Assembly (NCBI GenBank): GCA_030549775.1
Contig: CM060174.1
Location: forward strand, 96,054,132 to 96,118,131
Length of the DNA stretch: 64,000 nucleotides
Source of the DNA: Tamarix chinensis
Lineage: Eukaryota; Streptophyta; Magnoliopsida; Caryophyllales; Tamaricaceae
Direction of reading: 5' to 3'
Below, in pieces: positions 49,706 through 61,925 of the stretch (positions are counted from its first letter, which is position 1; each line of letters opens with the position of its first letter). The translations under genes and the position numbers were made by a program. Under the pieces are notes generated by a model. The model ran no database searches and was not told the origin of the DNA. It worked only from the letters and a program-made list of their open reading frames with translations.

Positions 49706-49800
49706 CAAATAATACTAATAATAATAATATTAATAATGATAATAACACTTAATAATATAAATAAATGCCTATAACTCAAAACTAACAACTTAATTAATTT
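49330..49800. repeat. Trinucleotide (AAT/AGT) repeats in element C
   Basis: Imperfect AAT runs with an AGT/TAG run at about 49392-49443 and another AAT run at 49676-49705. An Asn/Ser-rich reading frame crosses it (49297-49494) but is only simple-sequence translation. Confidence 0.85.
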
Positions 49801-49909
49801 AAGACTATTCTTGACCATGCCAAGAAAGTTTACCATTAATATTATATCCAATAATAATAATTGAATAAATACTAAAATTTGAAATAAATTAGAATCAACT
49901 TAAATAAAT

Positions 49910-51160
49910 AGGGGAGAAGGGTTGAGAGGGTCTATGATTTCACCTTGAGTCGACAGAGATGGGTGGCACCGGCGGTGGTGCACAACGGCGGTTGGAAAAG
50001 AGGATTAAAAGGGGAAAAGTTGGGGTTTGAGAATAATAGATGGGGAATAAGGGTGGTGGTTGAGGTGCTGGTGGTAGCCTAGGTAGAGAGGAGTAAAGTG
50101 AGGGTGGTGGTGCGGTAAGGGGCGGCGACACACAGCGGTAGAGGTGGCGGCTGAAAGGAAGAGGTGAATAAAAAGAGGGGAGGAGGAGGAGAAAGTAGAA
50201 AAGAAGGTTATGGTTAGGTGGAGGAGGATTAGTAGCAACTTTTGGGTGGTGTAGAAGGCAGTAGAAGTGGCGGATGTGGCGGCGGACGGTAGCTCGAAGG
50301 TTGCGGGGGTAAAATTTTAGTTTGATGGGCAGGGAACTTCACACGACTATTGTGGCTTATGCGAGAAGAATCGAGAGAGAAGGGTGGATCAGTTAGCTAG
50401 AGGGTGGTGCAGGGAAGACTTTGGTGGGAAGAGGTGGCGGCGTAGTTGGCTAATGGCGGTGGAAGAGTCATATGAAGTTGTGGTGGTGAATAGGGTAGGC
50501 TCTTAGGGTTTTGGGAAAAAAGTTTTGAAGACAACCAATCAAGGGGTATTTATAGAGTTTAGAGGGAATAGTAGGGTTCTGGAGGTTGGAAGGAGGGCAT
50601 TACACGTAGGGTTTGGGGTAGCCGGTTGCGTTAACCAGCCGACACAATTTTTGGTCGTGTTCGACATTTCGCGAAGGAAAAGGGAGATTTCGAGCGGGAG
50701 AAAAGGAAAATAGGCTAGACCATGCTGAATTGCGAGTCAAGGGGACGAGAAAGAGAGAGGAAATAGTCGGTCAAGTCACACGTGGCTGGCGATGCCATTT
50801 TTGGAGCTTCAAAGGTGTAGGTCGATGGCGGAGGAGGAAGGAGGTGAACCGGGTGGTTGGGAGAAAAAGAAAGAAAATAAAAAGAGGAAGAACTGGGCTG
50901 ATCGGTAATGGTTATAAGGTTTAAATGAAACATGATGTTCCAAGGGAAGAAGCCACGACACACAGTGTTTGGCTGCCGCAAGAAGGCTGAAAAGAAATGG
51001 CGTTGGGCTGTGGGAAAAGGAAAGGAAAGAAAAGGTTTGGGCCGTGCCACAAACCCAATCGGTGAGAGTAGAAAAAGAAAGAAAAGAAAAAGAAAAAATC
51101 AGAAAGAAAAAGTAAGAAGGAAAAAGAAAAAGGAAAAAGGAAAATTTTAGTAGGTTGGGG
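49910..51160. repeat. Purine-rich block of element C
   Basis: About 1.25 kb with a G/A-dominated + strand (GGTGGCGG, GAAAAGG, AAAGAAAAAG types). It corresponds in position to the blocks in A and B. Open frames on both strands give low-complexity peptides and are not called as genes. Confidence 0.8.
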
Positions 51161-51447
51161 TCAAATAAATTAATTAGAATATTTTGGGAATTTAAAATAA
51201 AAATATTTAAATAAAATAATATTAATTTCCTTTTTAGGATAATTTAGGGTTTTTAAAGTATTTTTCCTAAATTCATTTTTAATTAGAAAAAATACCAAAT
51301 TTTCCCTTATAAAAATATATCTTTATAAATTCCTTCTTAATTTACCCTAATTAAATCCTTCCTATTTCAATAAAAAAATTAAATTAATTCCCTAATACAT
51401 CCTTATTTAATTATATTTCTTAAAATAAATATTTTTGGGACATTTCA

Positions 51448-52640
51448 ATATCAGGTCAGCAGGATTTGAAAGCTCTGATTTTACCTACCTTGCATTTCAA
51501 TGAGGACAGGTTCCCTTTCAAATATTTGGGGGTTCCTTTAGATTCATCTAAACTTAAAATTGATGCTATGATCTCTTTGATTCATAATATTGTTGGAAGA
51601 ATGCAACATTGGTCCACTAGACTGCTATCATATGTAGGGAGGTTGCAATTACTGAAGTCTGCAATTTTTAGCATTACAATATTTTGGCGTTAGGTGTTTC
51701 TACTTCCCAAGAAATTATTGGTGCATATTATAGCTTTGTGTCGATCATTTCTCTAGACTCGTAAAACTTTACCTAGCAAAAGAGCACTAATAGCATGGAA
51801 AACCATTTATCTACCTAAGAAAGGAAGGGGGTCTAGGCATTATTGATCTCTAATCCTAGAATATAGCTGTAATGGGAAAGCACCTCTTGAACATTTGTAT
51901 GAAGAAGGATTTTTTTGTGGATTAAATGGGTTCATACATACATACTATATCAAGTAGCAAGATGTTTCTACCTGTCATCTTCCAAGCACTGCTTCCTGGA
52001 TTATGAAAAGAATATTTTCATTGAGATCTTTGCTTTTACCAGAGTTTCACTTGCTGTAGGTTGACTCTTTATACAAGATTTTTGATATTTATGAGTTTAT
52101 AAGGTTTAAGGCCCCATATGTGCATCGGTGGAGAATAGTGTGGTGTAATCCTACCGCACCAAAACACAAGTTTATTTTCTAGCTTGCTGCTCATACTCGT
52201 TACCCACAAAAGGTCTCATGGCTAAGTTTATCCCTTCCATTGTTTTGCAATGTTGTTTCTATGACCAGAATGAAAGTATTGTGCATTTTTTGGTGCAGTG
52301 TCCTATTATGAAGCATATCTAGAACTCAATTAGAGTTATTATGGAAGGTAGAAGATTCCATCATTCTTGGACTACTGTGCTAAAAGGTTAGCATATTCTC
52401 GAGGAAGAAGACCTATCAAGACCCAATTCATTTGTGCCTTTTATGTCATCAGTCTTTATGAGATTTGGAAAGTAAGAAATGCTTATCTTATCTCAATATT
52501 AGGTGGATTAGGAAGAGGACTATTTTTTACACTTCATATGCTTTGTCCTCTATTTGTAATCATCCTTGTAATAGTCATAAGTTTGGTGATTATATAGGTT
52601 ATGTAGATCAATTATATGGACTTAGATGTAATCTTTCCTA
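51448..52640 (+). pseudogene. LINE ORF2, 3' part
   Basis: Resumes after element C with SGQQDLKALILPTLHFNEDR, FPFKYLGVPLDSSKLKI, IVGRMQHWSTRLLSYVGRLQ and LLKSAIFSIT (RT connection region). Later KGRGSRHY- and NPTAPKHKFIF-type segments match the zf-RVT tail. Compared with related LINEs the stretch between SG and QQDLKAL looks shortened by about 20 residues. Many stops. Confidence 0.8.
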
Positions 52641-52669
52641 ATGCAATAAAAAAAAGAATGGTGAACATA

Positions 52670-52697
52670 CTTGTGACTACATCTAACTATCGATAAG
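52670..52697 (-). pseudogene. Gypsy2 fragment right of the LINE
   Basis: The minus strand reads LDVVTS directly into the MFTIL codons that lie in the LINE target duplication. These are the residues expected just before the protease active site. Only a few codons survive before the next element starts at 52698. Confidence 0.55.
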
Positions 52698-53330
52698 TGA
52701 TAAGTTCATATTTTTACATATTTTATATCCTCATAATCTTATTTTTTGGTAATTAAGTAATATAAGTGAATAATTATGATTTTTATGCTTAAGTGATAAT
52801 TTTATAAATTTTATTATTTAAGCTAAACTGATATAAATTAAGTCAATTTAGAGTATAATATTATTTATTAATTTTTCTAATATTATTTTATAGGTAAAAT
52901 TTAAAAAAAAAAAGAGTTGTTGGGCCTTTGGACTAACAACCCAAGGACCAAAGGACCAAAGGCCCAAAAACAAAAATAAGAGTCAACAATAGCATAAAGG
53001 TTGTAAGAAAATAAGAAAAGGAGGGCAGGCATAGGGGACAAAATAAAAGAAGAGAAGTGTAGGAGGAAGCAACAACCATGTGGGGGAGAAGTGACCCAAT
53101 GTGTAGGAAGAAGGTGGCATAGAAATAAAGGAGGAGGAAGATCGAGGGCCTACGGGGTGAAGAAAAAGACCAGAGGTAGATGGTAGGAGAGGAGAGGCTA
53201 GACCAAAAAGGAAGCACACATAAAAGAAGAAGAAGACAAATGAAAAAGAAAGGAAAACAAAGAACAGTGTAGAGAGGATACAAAGAAGCAAAAGTTGTGC
53301 ACAGAAGCAAATTAAAAAAAAAAGGAGAAA
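52698..53330 (+). mobile_element. Element F: truncated relative of element E
   Basis: Starts TGATAAGTTCATATTTTTAC and matches the minus strand of element E for about 280 bases (TTTTATATCCTCATAATCTTA..., ending in the GGCCTTTGGAC / CCAAAGGCCC phrases). It continues into a purine-rich stretch. The far end of E (TCGCACCA side) is absent, so F is truncated. No target duplication identified. Confidence 0.55.
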
Positions 53331-53399
53331 AGGGGAACGAGGTTAGAGTAGTCTCCTGTATACCTAAAATGCCAATATATGACTTCCCTCTAAAACTCA

Positions 53400-55572
53400 T
53401 ATAACTCCAGAATTAAATAGGTATACCTAAAGTGCCAACATCAACACCATATCAAGATTTTATGGTTAAATCTTAACCTTTCATGCATATGATTTTTATT
53501 CACCCCTTAGTTTTACTATTCATATTTAAAGCGTTTTGCCTAATTTATTAGACTTAAATAATTTATTTTTATGCCAAGTGTTTCATATAATATCCTTGAT
53601 CTATTTTGAACCATTTAAAACTATAAAATACCCAATATTCCATTCTTAAATCATATTGACCAAATTGCCCCAGATGCCTCTAAAATACCTATCTTTTCAC
53701 TCAAATCTCATGATTCCCAATATGAATGATTTTTCGACCTCCCACACATACCATCATCCTAAAATTCATATATAGAATCATTTCAACCAACAATACACAC
53801 AACTTATACTTGCACAACTTCCCTACCATTTTTTTTTTCCAACAAGCAATACCACATACCATATAGTACAAATGTCAAGATAACATATTCATACAATAAT
53901 ATCAATTATGTTAACACAGGTAAAGATACACATTTTTGGACATAAAGAGCCCTAAATAAAACACGTATCCTTCCCGAAGGGGCTTCGATCTCTAAGAATG
54001 TGAGACTTACTCTTCCTCCTCCACTACCACTGGAGTATCACCGAGAAATAAGAATATACAAAGTTTAGACTTATGAATTTTAACCTAAAATAAAACTAAT
54101 GTAAATGAGATAGAAGAAAATAGAGGCAACCAAATGTGGAAAACTTGGGTAGGGGGTACACTATGGCGGCAACGGTGGCAGTTTAAGAATGGAGTGAAGT
54201 TTGGTAGAAAGGGTTAAGGTGATGGTGGTTTTTGGACTACTAGAAGTTGCTGGTATGGAGTGGTGGTGGTGATGGTGATCAGTGGTAGAGGTGGCGTAGA
54301 TGGTGATGAGGGCAACTTGGGTGCAAGTGTTTCATGGTTAAGGGAGGCTGTTGGGAGGGGAGTGGAGCTGGCAGCACAACGATAGAGCAATGGTGGTGCT
54401 ACAGGCAACTACTGAAGCTGGAAACAGTGGCTGATGATGGTGTACTTAAAGGTGGTGGCTAAGAAAGGGGAAATGAGGAAAAAGAGTGGGGTAGATTTGG
54501 TAGTGATGTTAGGTTAAGGTTGCTACTATGCTTTTGTTGGGATCATACTGGTAAGGAGAGGGAAAATGAGGAGGCTTATGGTGGTGGTGCAGTGCTGGCA
54601 ATAGTAGGGTATGGTTGGTTGAGGTTACAGATATAAGGGAGGAAAGAAAAAGAAGGCTTCAATAGGGGTGATTGACAACATGCATAAAGGGGAAAGGAGG
54701 TGGTCGAGAGGTCGGCTAGTTTGGCTGATGGAGATAGATGGTGGTGTAATGAACCAAAGAAGAAAAGGAAAACAAACAAAGAAAGAGGAGAAGGGGAGGC
54801 TTGTCTAGCTTGTCAATGGGAAAGTAATGAGAGAGAACATGGGAGGGGGAGACCTATATGCGATAGTTGAGATATGGTTGGGGGAGAGAAGATGACAAGG
54901 AGGTGTAGAGGAGGCCTCGACATGCAAGGTGGGTATGGAAAAGGGGCAGGGGTGTAGGGGTGCAAGGGGCATTGTAGGATGATAGGGTAGTGCTACAGAG
55001 TGGTAGGGAAACGAGCAAAGTAGGTTACATGTTAGGGGGTTGCATAGCTGAGATGGGTAAGGAAGGATGTGCATAGGGGTGCAAGTAAGTCCTTATTTGC
55101 AACATAAGAAGACAAGAGAAAAGGAGCTAAGGAAGGAGATGCAGGTAGGATAAAGAAAAGAGAAATAAAAAAAGAAGAAAAAAAGAAAATAAGGTGTCTA
55201 GGATGGATGCCGCCCAAGGGAAAAAGAGAGAAGAAAAAACATTAAGGTTGCACTGGGTTAGTAGACACAACCTTAAAGAGAAGACGGGAAAAGAGAAAAT
55301 GAAAAATAAAGGAAAGGAAAGATGAAAGAAAATAGGAAAAAAGGAAAACAAAAAGGATAAAATTTTAAGTGCGGAATTTGGGTTTAAGTTTAGGTTTAAA
55401 TTTTTTAATAAGTTGATCTAAAATTTTATCTATAAATTTTCTTGTTTATTTATTTATTTTTGATTTTGGGGTTGGGCTAAAATAAAATAAAAATATGAAT
55501 ATTATATATAATATTAGGTTAAACCGTCGATAAATTGTGATTAAAAGTTTTATAGGATTTTGGACTATTACA
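53400..55572. mobile_element. Element D: probable truncated member of the A/B/C family
   Basis: Has the middle-type AT/C-rich sequence (ACCAAATTGCCCCAG), then a purine-rich block (about 54140-55340), then an AT tail ending GGATTTTGGACTATTACA at 55572, like the family's right terminus. The head and hairpin units are missing. The left limit is uncertain. Pro/Ser-rich minus-strand frames here are compositional. Confidence 0.5.
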
Positions 55573-55816
55573 AGCATCCAAATATAATTTCAAACTTGAT
55601 GAGAACTAAAGTTAAACTTGAACAAAAAAGGTAACTTTTTTTTCCCATATAAATTGCTACATAAACATCAATAAACTATTTTATTAATAAAAAATATGTA
55701 AAATCATAGTAATATGCAACCCATATGACAACAAATGAAATAAAACTAGCAACACTATACTCTCCTCACTTTATTTTAATATCATAGTACTGATCATATT
55801 AAATTATAGAAATTTA

Positions 55817-55847
<31 letters not shown>

Positions 55848-56677
55848 CAAACATAAAAATTATAAATGTAAATAAAATAATGATATATATTAATATAACG
55901 ACAATAATAAATTTAGTATTTATATTCCTAATAATAATAATGATTATTATATTTCTAAAGGTGATAATAATAATAATAATGTTTATTATTAATTATAATA
56001 ATAATAATAATTGTTATTATTAAAATGATAGTTATAATTATTATAACATTCATAAAAATCATTATAATTATGTATATCATACTATGTATAATTGTATTTA
56101 TAATAATAAATATAATAATAATAACAATAACAATAACAACAACAACGATGACAACAACAATAACAACAAAAACAACAACAACAACAACAACACCAATAAT
56201 ATTCTATTCCTATTATTATTACTACATATTTTATGATAATAATTTATTATATTGGTACATATGTCATGATAAAAAATACTATACTAAGTATAAAAATAAC
56301 AATAAAGGACACAAATTAATGTATTCATTATATTTGATTAATAACAATTGGTCTCAATACAAATTTTAACCTAAATTAACCCGACCCAATCTCTATATGA
56401 CTTGTAGTTTATAGATCCAAATCGATCTAATTCAAACTTAATGAAACTCGAAGTCTATAGACCCATATCAAATCCGAAGTCAAAGAAATCCTATGGGCTT
56501 AGACCCAAATGTAACCTATTATTTTCCTTACCCAAAATAACATGACTCAATATGGACCTAATTTCAATCACTATTATATGAATTGGAATCAAACCTGAAG
56601 GACACCCAACCTAAATATGAATACGACTCGATTATATTGTAAACCTAATTTTAATCCAACCCAAATTGACCTATATG
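55573..56677. repeat. Microsatellite-rich region
   Basis: Includes (ATT)n at 55817-55846, scattered AAT/ATT tracts to 56030, and an AAC/ACA-rich tract at about 56101-56199. The section 56360-56677 has repeated phrases such as AACCCGACCC and AACCTAA and looks like a decayed repeat. The reading frame from 56025 is a run of Ile/Thr from simple sequence. Confidence 0.75.
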
Positions 56678-57004
56678 TAGGGGTGTTCAAGAATTGGTCC
56701 GAACCAAAATTTTAGACAGGATCGACCAACTATTTTGGGTTCCAATTCAGGTGTCGGTCCCAAATTAAAAACATTTCTATCCTTAACGGGTTTTGGTCCT
56801 ATTTGGTTTGGTTTGACCTAGAATCTCATTAATAATTTACCTAAAAATATAAAATTTAAACATAAAAAATATATACTTTACCGATTCCGATCCTAATCAA
56901 TCTTGGAACAATAATTTTGGTTTGGTTCTTTTTCCTAGCTTAAAATAAATTTAATCTTTAACTGTGTTTCGGTTTATCTAGTTTTAGACCGTTGCACACC
57001 CCTA
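56678..57004. mobile_element. hAT-type MITE
   Basis: 327 bp with termini TAGGGGTGTTCAAGAATTGG and the inverted right end TAGGGGTGTGCAACGGTC, typical hAT ends. The flanks (CCTATATG and CATGTATA) do not give a clear 8-bp duplication. Non-coding, with inverted GGTTTGGTTC-type arms. Confidence 0.7.
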
Positions 57005-57715
57005 CATGTATAATTTTTTTCCCACCTCTAGGTGTGCATTTACCATGACTATAGTTTGGCATTTATTGTGCAATGTTACATGATTCCAAATTTATTTTTA
57101 TTACTATATATAGGAATGAAAGATTATTGATTTCAAATATTTGATTGTATTACTTTACAAAATAAAAGTAACATTTTTTACTCCTAATTATTATTTTATA
57201 ATAAAAAAATTCTAAGTGAAAGGACACTAAATGGGGTGAATAAGATAAAATGAAAAATAATTGGAAAGTAAAAAATAAAAATTTGACACTTGATTTATTA
57301 TAGTTCAAGACAACCAAATCTATTTCATTTACATACGTGACCAAAAGGTTTTCCCTTTTACATTTTGGAAATTGTTATGATGAGTTTATTGATTATCTTC
57401 TTCTAAATTTATGGATCTATGAGTCAAATAACCTCTATGAGACACATTAAAAAATTTACATATTTATCCTTTCTAAATTCTAACCTAGATCTCTTCAAAA
57501 TGATCGACACTCTTACAACCCCTTAATATTGAGTCTTGATGAAAGGTGATTATAAAATTCCTTACAAATGTAAGAATAGTTTTTTTGGTAACGTAGCTAG
57601 AATAATAAGATTTGACAAATAAAGATTGACTCTATCTTAGTTATAGTGAGCAATAATACTTTTGAGATTTTCTCAAAGAAAATATATGTGAAAATAAGTA
57701 GTTGTGTCTATCTTT

Positions 57716-57757
<42 letters not shown>

Positions 57758-58933
57758 ATGAGTTGTGAAATTAATGAGATCTCAAATGATGTACAACTTA
57801 GCTTATATTAGGAGCTACTTATCAAAACTAGTTATTCATGATAATTACTTACTTTGAAAATTTTTTAGGCTAAAACAATTCTAAAGTAAGTACTTATCAT
57901 AGATAACTACTTTCGATAAGTAACTCTAAATAAGATATTAATTGTTGGCGTAGAAGAACATATTATCATTTGTGAATAAATAACAATTTTTTTAGCATTT
58001 AATGTTTAAGAGTCAATTGTTTTAGAGTGCCCATCGATTGATTGATATGACTAGCTGAATGGTTATGTTCAAAATTGTAGAAAAATATTACTATCTCATA
58101 ACTTGGTCCATTGATTTAGAATAAAAAATTTTGGTTGTTGAACATATTGAAAACCTATTGAATGGTTATAAAAATGAATGATTTCGCCGGGAAAACCAAT
58201 CAATGTATTTACACAAAGGAAAAAATAACTTTGCACTTAATTTATCACATAAATTGATTAGTCAAACTAATTGATTGACTTTGACAAAACTAGCTATTGT
58301 GTTAAAGATAAGATAATTTATTATTGTTTTTGTAAAAATTCAACTCATAACCTAGTTAAAAAAAACCAATCAATAAGTTTGAGGACTAATTGATCTATTT
58401 ATAAAAATAAGTTAATATTTTAAATGTAAGATTAAACATCTTTTTTGAAGATACCTGGCTACTAGTGTTTTTGAAAGGTTAGAGTCTTGGATAGAAAACA
58501 CAAACAATTGATTGGTTTTGAAACTAGTTGACTAGTTTCGATTATAACCAAACATTAAAAAAAAAGTTTTAGACATTAAAAGCAACATAAATTTTACATC
58601 AAATAATTTTAAGGAATATATAAAACATACCAAGATATAAAATCAAAAGTCTAAACTCTTAACCATAAACTTACAAGAAAAATTCTACAACAAAAATATT
58701 AAATCTTAAATGTTTGAGTCTTTAGAAATCTTGACACAATATTCTTTTATGCTTGAAATTTGATTATTCTATTGAATATTGTATTTGAGAGAAGGATTTA
58801 GTAATCGCACTCTGAAACTTGTTTGCTCTTTTAAGCTTTGTACTTAAGGAATAGTTTGAGCAAGCATGATTTGCCATCCATATTATTGTTGTAATCCATA
58901 CACATACACATTTAAACAAACATGTTAAACCTT

Positions 58934-58969
<36 letters not shown>

Positions 58970-59627
58970 CAAAACAAGAACTAAGATATTGATTGATCTA
59001 AGATGTCAATACTAAGAGTTCACTAGATTCAACATGTCCAAAATAATTAGTATAATTAAGTCTCCTCTCTCTTTCTAAACATGTACTAAGGCCATGTGAT
59101 GCATGGATGCTTAATAAAAATATATTCATACATAAAAGACAAAATATTTTTTTTAGTTTGTGTGATTTAATGTAATGAAATTATTATCTCAATAATAAAA
59201 CATATTTTGAATTGATAAGTTACATCCAAAAGGGAGGCTTCAAGCCTCTAGTGATTCAACATTTAGAGTTTTAATAGGTTAAATTTTTGATGATTCAATC
59301 AAGATACCCTAAAACAAATATGTTAAAATAACAAACTATGTGAATAATTTTATCATATATCTTAGCAATTATCCAATACTCTTCAAATGAATCCCTAAAC
59401 AACAATCTTCAAATGATTTTCAAAATAACTATTATATATATAGGACTTAAGACTCTTCATTATTTTTTGATGTCTTAAATACAATTTTTAAGTTAATAAC
59501 ATTAATAATATATTTAGAATATCAAATATCATTGATTTTTAAACTTGACATATTGTTTATCCACCATATTTGACACATATACTAAAATGAGTATATTTTG
59601 GATGGAAAACATGAGATTAATTATATA
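57005..59627. repeat. Non-coding region with microsatellites and ATTGATTGA-rich part
   Basis: (GA)n at 57717-57753 and (AT)n at 58936-58967. Between 58030 and 58560 the phrases ATTGATTGA, ACTAATTGAT, CCAATCAAT and GTTGACTAG recur many times, as in some decayed plant repeats. No gene, RNA or transposon end is recognised. Confidence 0.6.
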
Positions 59628-59863
59628 CTTCATCTGCATTAAAAAAAATATTTTAACACTAAATTTTTCCTAAAAAATTTTTGAAAAGTTAAAAAATACA
59701 CTTTTCATTTTTATCTAAATTTTTTTCCCTTTAATTATCTATGTATTAAATATTTTGTTATTTTTTAATAAAGGGTGTAAGTGAAATTTTAAGATGAATT
59801 TTATGAACACCTAAAAAAACTATGTAGAATATTAAAATGATTTTCTCTTTGATACGGATGGAG
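59628..59863. mobile_element. Tc1/mariner (Stowaway-like) MITE, copy 3
   Basis: 236 bp between TA dinucleotides (59626-59627, 59864-59865). Ends are CTTCATCTGCATTAAAA and, inverted, CTCCATCCGTATCAAAG. The interior matches copies 1 and 2 (TGTATTAAATATTTTGTTAT and GTGTAAGTGAAATTTTAAG). Confidence 0.75.
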
Positions 59864-61847
59864 TATATAATAATTTTACTTTGAAAACATACATGATAGC
59901 TTGAATTGATTTTGGCATTCAATAGTTATTTCTATTCTTTTAATTATAATTATTTGTTATAATTTGACAAATACTTTTCACCTTTGTTTCAATTTATGTT
60001 GGAAAACCTTTTTAGTTTCAATAATAAATACTTTATTTTGACTTATGACATGATGTATCTCATTACATATTAGCATAGTAATTTTATTTCTTTTTCTCCT
60101 TTTCTTTTCAGAAATTCTAGTACTCTATGTATTAATAAATAATTATAATTTTTTCTTTCAATAGAAGACTTAAAAATGTAATTTAAATGACTAAATTACT
60201 CCTAAAAGATAGCTAAAAATGTTTGTTATTAGTTTAAAATATATGGATAGATATATGGTACTTATTGTAAGATTATAAAAAAAAATTCAAAATATGCCTA
60301 CAAAATGAATAGTGGTTAGTATTCCTTTTTATATTTTATAAAAAAATAGATTATTATTCTTTAGTGTTCAACATTTTATAACATTAAATGAAGAACACAT
60401 CATTTATTGTCGATGAAGACTCTAACTATATTTCTTGAATATTTTTTGGGAATATATATTTTACTTGTATTGATGGAATAGTTTTTTAATTAATGATGAT
60501 GCTGACTATTACTCTATCCTACTCGGACTTCATGGTATGGAAAATGGATGGAAAATTTTGTCAAAAACTTTAATTTTATTTATTTTAGTGCTAATTCATG
60601 TGATGCATGGATGAATCATCTTATTTTATGATTTTATGACTAAGTGCAATTAAATTATTTATACTAATAACAAACTATCTTTTTAATTGATTAGTGGAGT
60701 CAAAGGAGGAATGTGGATGCACTTTGTTTTTTAATTACTGAATTGTATAATTAATTTTTTCATGCATCTCAACAATTGTTTGTTACTTTTAAATTCATCA
60801 CTAAAAAAACTAAGATTTACTTTATAAAAGATAATATTTTTTCCTAAATTTGTGGATCATAAGAATATAATTAGACATATCCAATACTAATCAAAAAATT
60901 AATAACATTATAAAAAATACTTTGTGTCTATAATTTTTTCTAAAAACTAATCCAATAACCTTATACAAATACATAAATTTGGATTTAACATGCCTTATTA
61001 ATTAATAATTATACACAAATAGTAAGGTAAACCACAAATAAAATTTCAAAATCATGAATAATAAATATATTTTAAATTTATTACTAATTCTAACGGAATA
61101 TGAATTGTTAAAAACTAAAAAAGTGATGTTGAAAAGATTGTGTTTAAGATTTTTATTCTATTATTATAATTTTAATGATTGTGCCCATTTTTATTATTAT
61201 ATATATCTAATTAATGATTTTTTTAACTGTGTTGTATATTTAATGCATTATTAATTTTTCTTGCTAAATTATGAAGTCAATTCTATGCATTAATTGTTTT
61301 AACACAAATCATTGTTGAAATTTGGATCAATTTAGTTTTTCTTGTAAATTGTAATTCTCAATAAATGGTTGCTTGTGATTAATTAATTTATTTTTTCCGA
61401 GAATAATATGTCAGTTTTTTCAAGGTCAAGTAAAGTATGCAGAAAAATGTTGTTGAATTTTGGTGAAAACTGTACTCATATATATTGATTATCCTTAGTG
61501 CAAAAATATGACAAGCGAATACTGCAATCATATTTTCCTTGAGTTTTTTTTTTGGAAAAAAATTTATCTATTAAAAAGAAAAAAAATGTCTTAATTAGAA
61601 TTACTTTATATTTAGTTCATCTAAATTTATGCATATCCCAAATAGTATTGCTCCATTCTACGTATTAATAATTAATGACCTTAACAAGATAGGACCTAAT
61701 TTAAGAGTGAACAGAGTATGAATTCATTGTATAAAACTCTACATTTATGATACACGTTAATGGCAATAAATGCAATTTCACGAGTAAACACATACATTTG
61801 TAGGATGGGATTTCCAAGAGAAAAACTGTCATTCAATAAAAGCTCAT
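59864..61847. other. AT-rich intergenic DNA upstream of the SPH gene
   Basis: Low-complexity AT-rich sequence with no recognisable gene or transposon. It serves as the upstream region of the SPH gene; I could not pick out transcription-factor sites with confidence. Confidence 0.6.
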
Positions 61848-61855
61848 TATATAAG
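61848..61855 (+). promoter_or_regulatory. TATA box of the SPH gene
   Basis: TATATAAG, 71-78 bases upstream of the chosen start codon at 61926. That is a normal distance for a plant gene with a short leader, and it stands in a locally less AT-rich stretch. Confidence 0.6.
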
Positions 61856-61925
61856 CGAACTATAGTTCTTGTTCTTGTCCATAGAAGTTTTACACCAGCA
61901 AAAAGCAAATCAAAGCAAAATAACC

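Larger units (their letters stand above)
47310..51447. mobile_element. Element C: large non-coding TG...CA element of the A/B family
   Basis: 4,138 bp from TGTAACATCCCAAAATTT to ATTTTTGGGACATTTCA. Flanks ATATA (47305-47309) and ATATC (51448-51452) form a 5-bp duplication with one change, and the LINE frame resumes (FEDFSSI|SGQQDLKAL). Internal order repeats that of A and B: head with CCAGTACCAAGTGCTAAGGC, six hairpin units (48067-48411), a minisatellite (48600-48830), trinucleotide repeats, purine-rich block (49910-51160) and AT-rich tail. No protein domain is visible. It is the youngest layer at this site. Confidence 0.75.
44033..52652 (+). mobile_element. L1-type LINE retrotransposon, dead, with element C inside
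   Basis: Flanked by AAAGAATGGTGAACATA at 44016-44032 and 52653-52669, a 17-bp duplication (the first A residues are ambiguous with the poly-A tail). The 3' end is AATGCAATAAAAAA. Plus-strand order: ORF1 with zinc knuckle, endonuclease, reverse transcriptase, zf-RVT-like tail. About 4.5 kb without element C. It landed in the protease coding region of Gypsy2. Numerous stops and frameshifts; no activity expected. Confidence 0.88.

Noticed and set aside
56025..56369. Ile/Thr-rich protein
   Set aside because: Translation of AT and ACA microsatellites with no domain or codon signal.
61869..61925. Upstream ATG of the SPH reading frame as the start
   Set aside because: It would put a charged, non-hydrophobic stretch before the signal peptide and has a poorer context than ACCATGG at 61926. 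The pseudogene at 36334 also starts at the later site.
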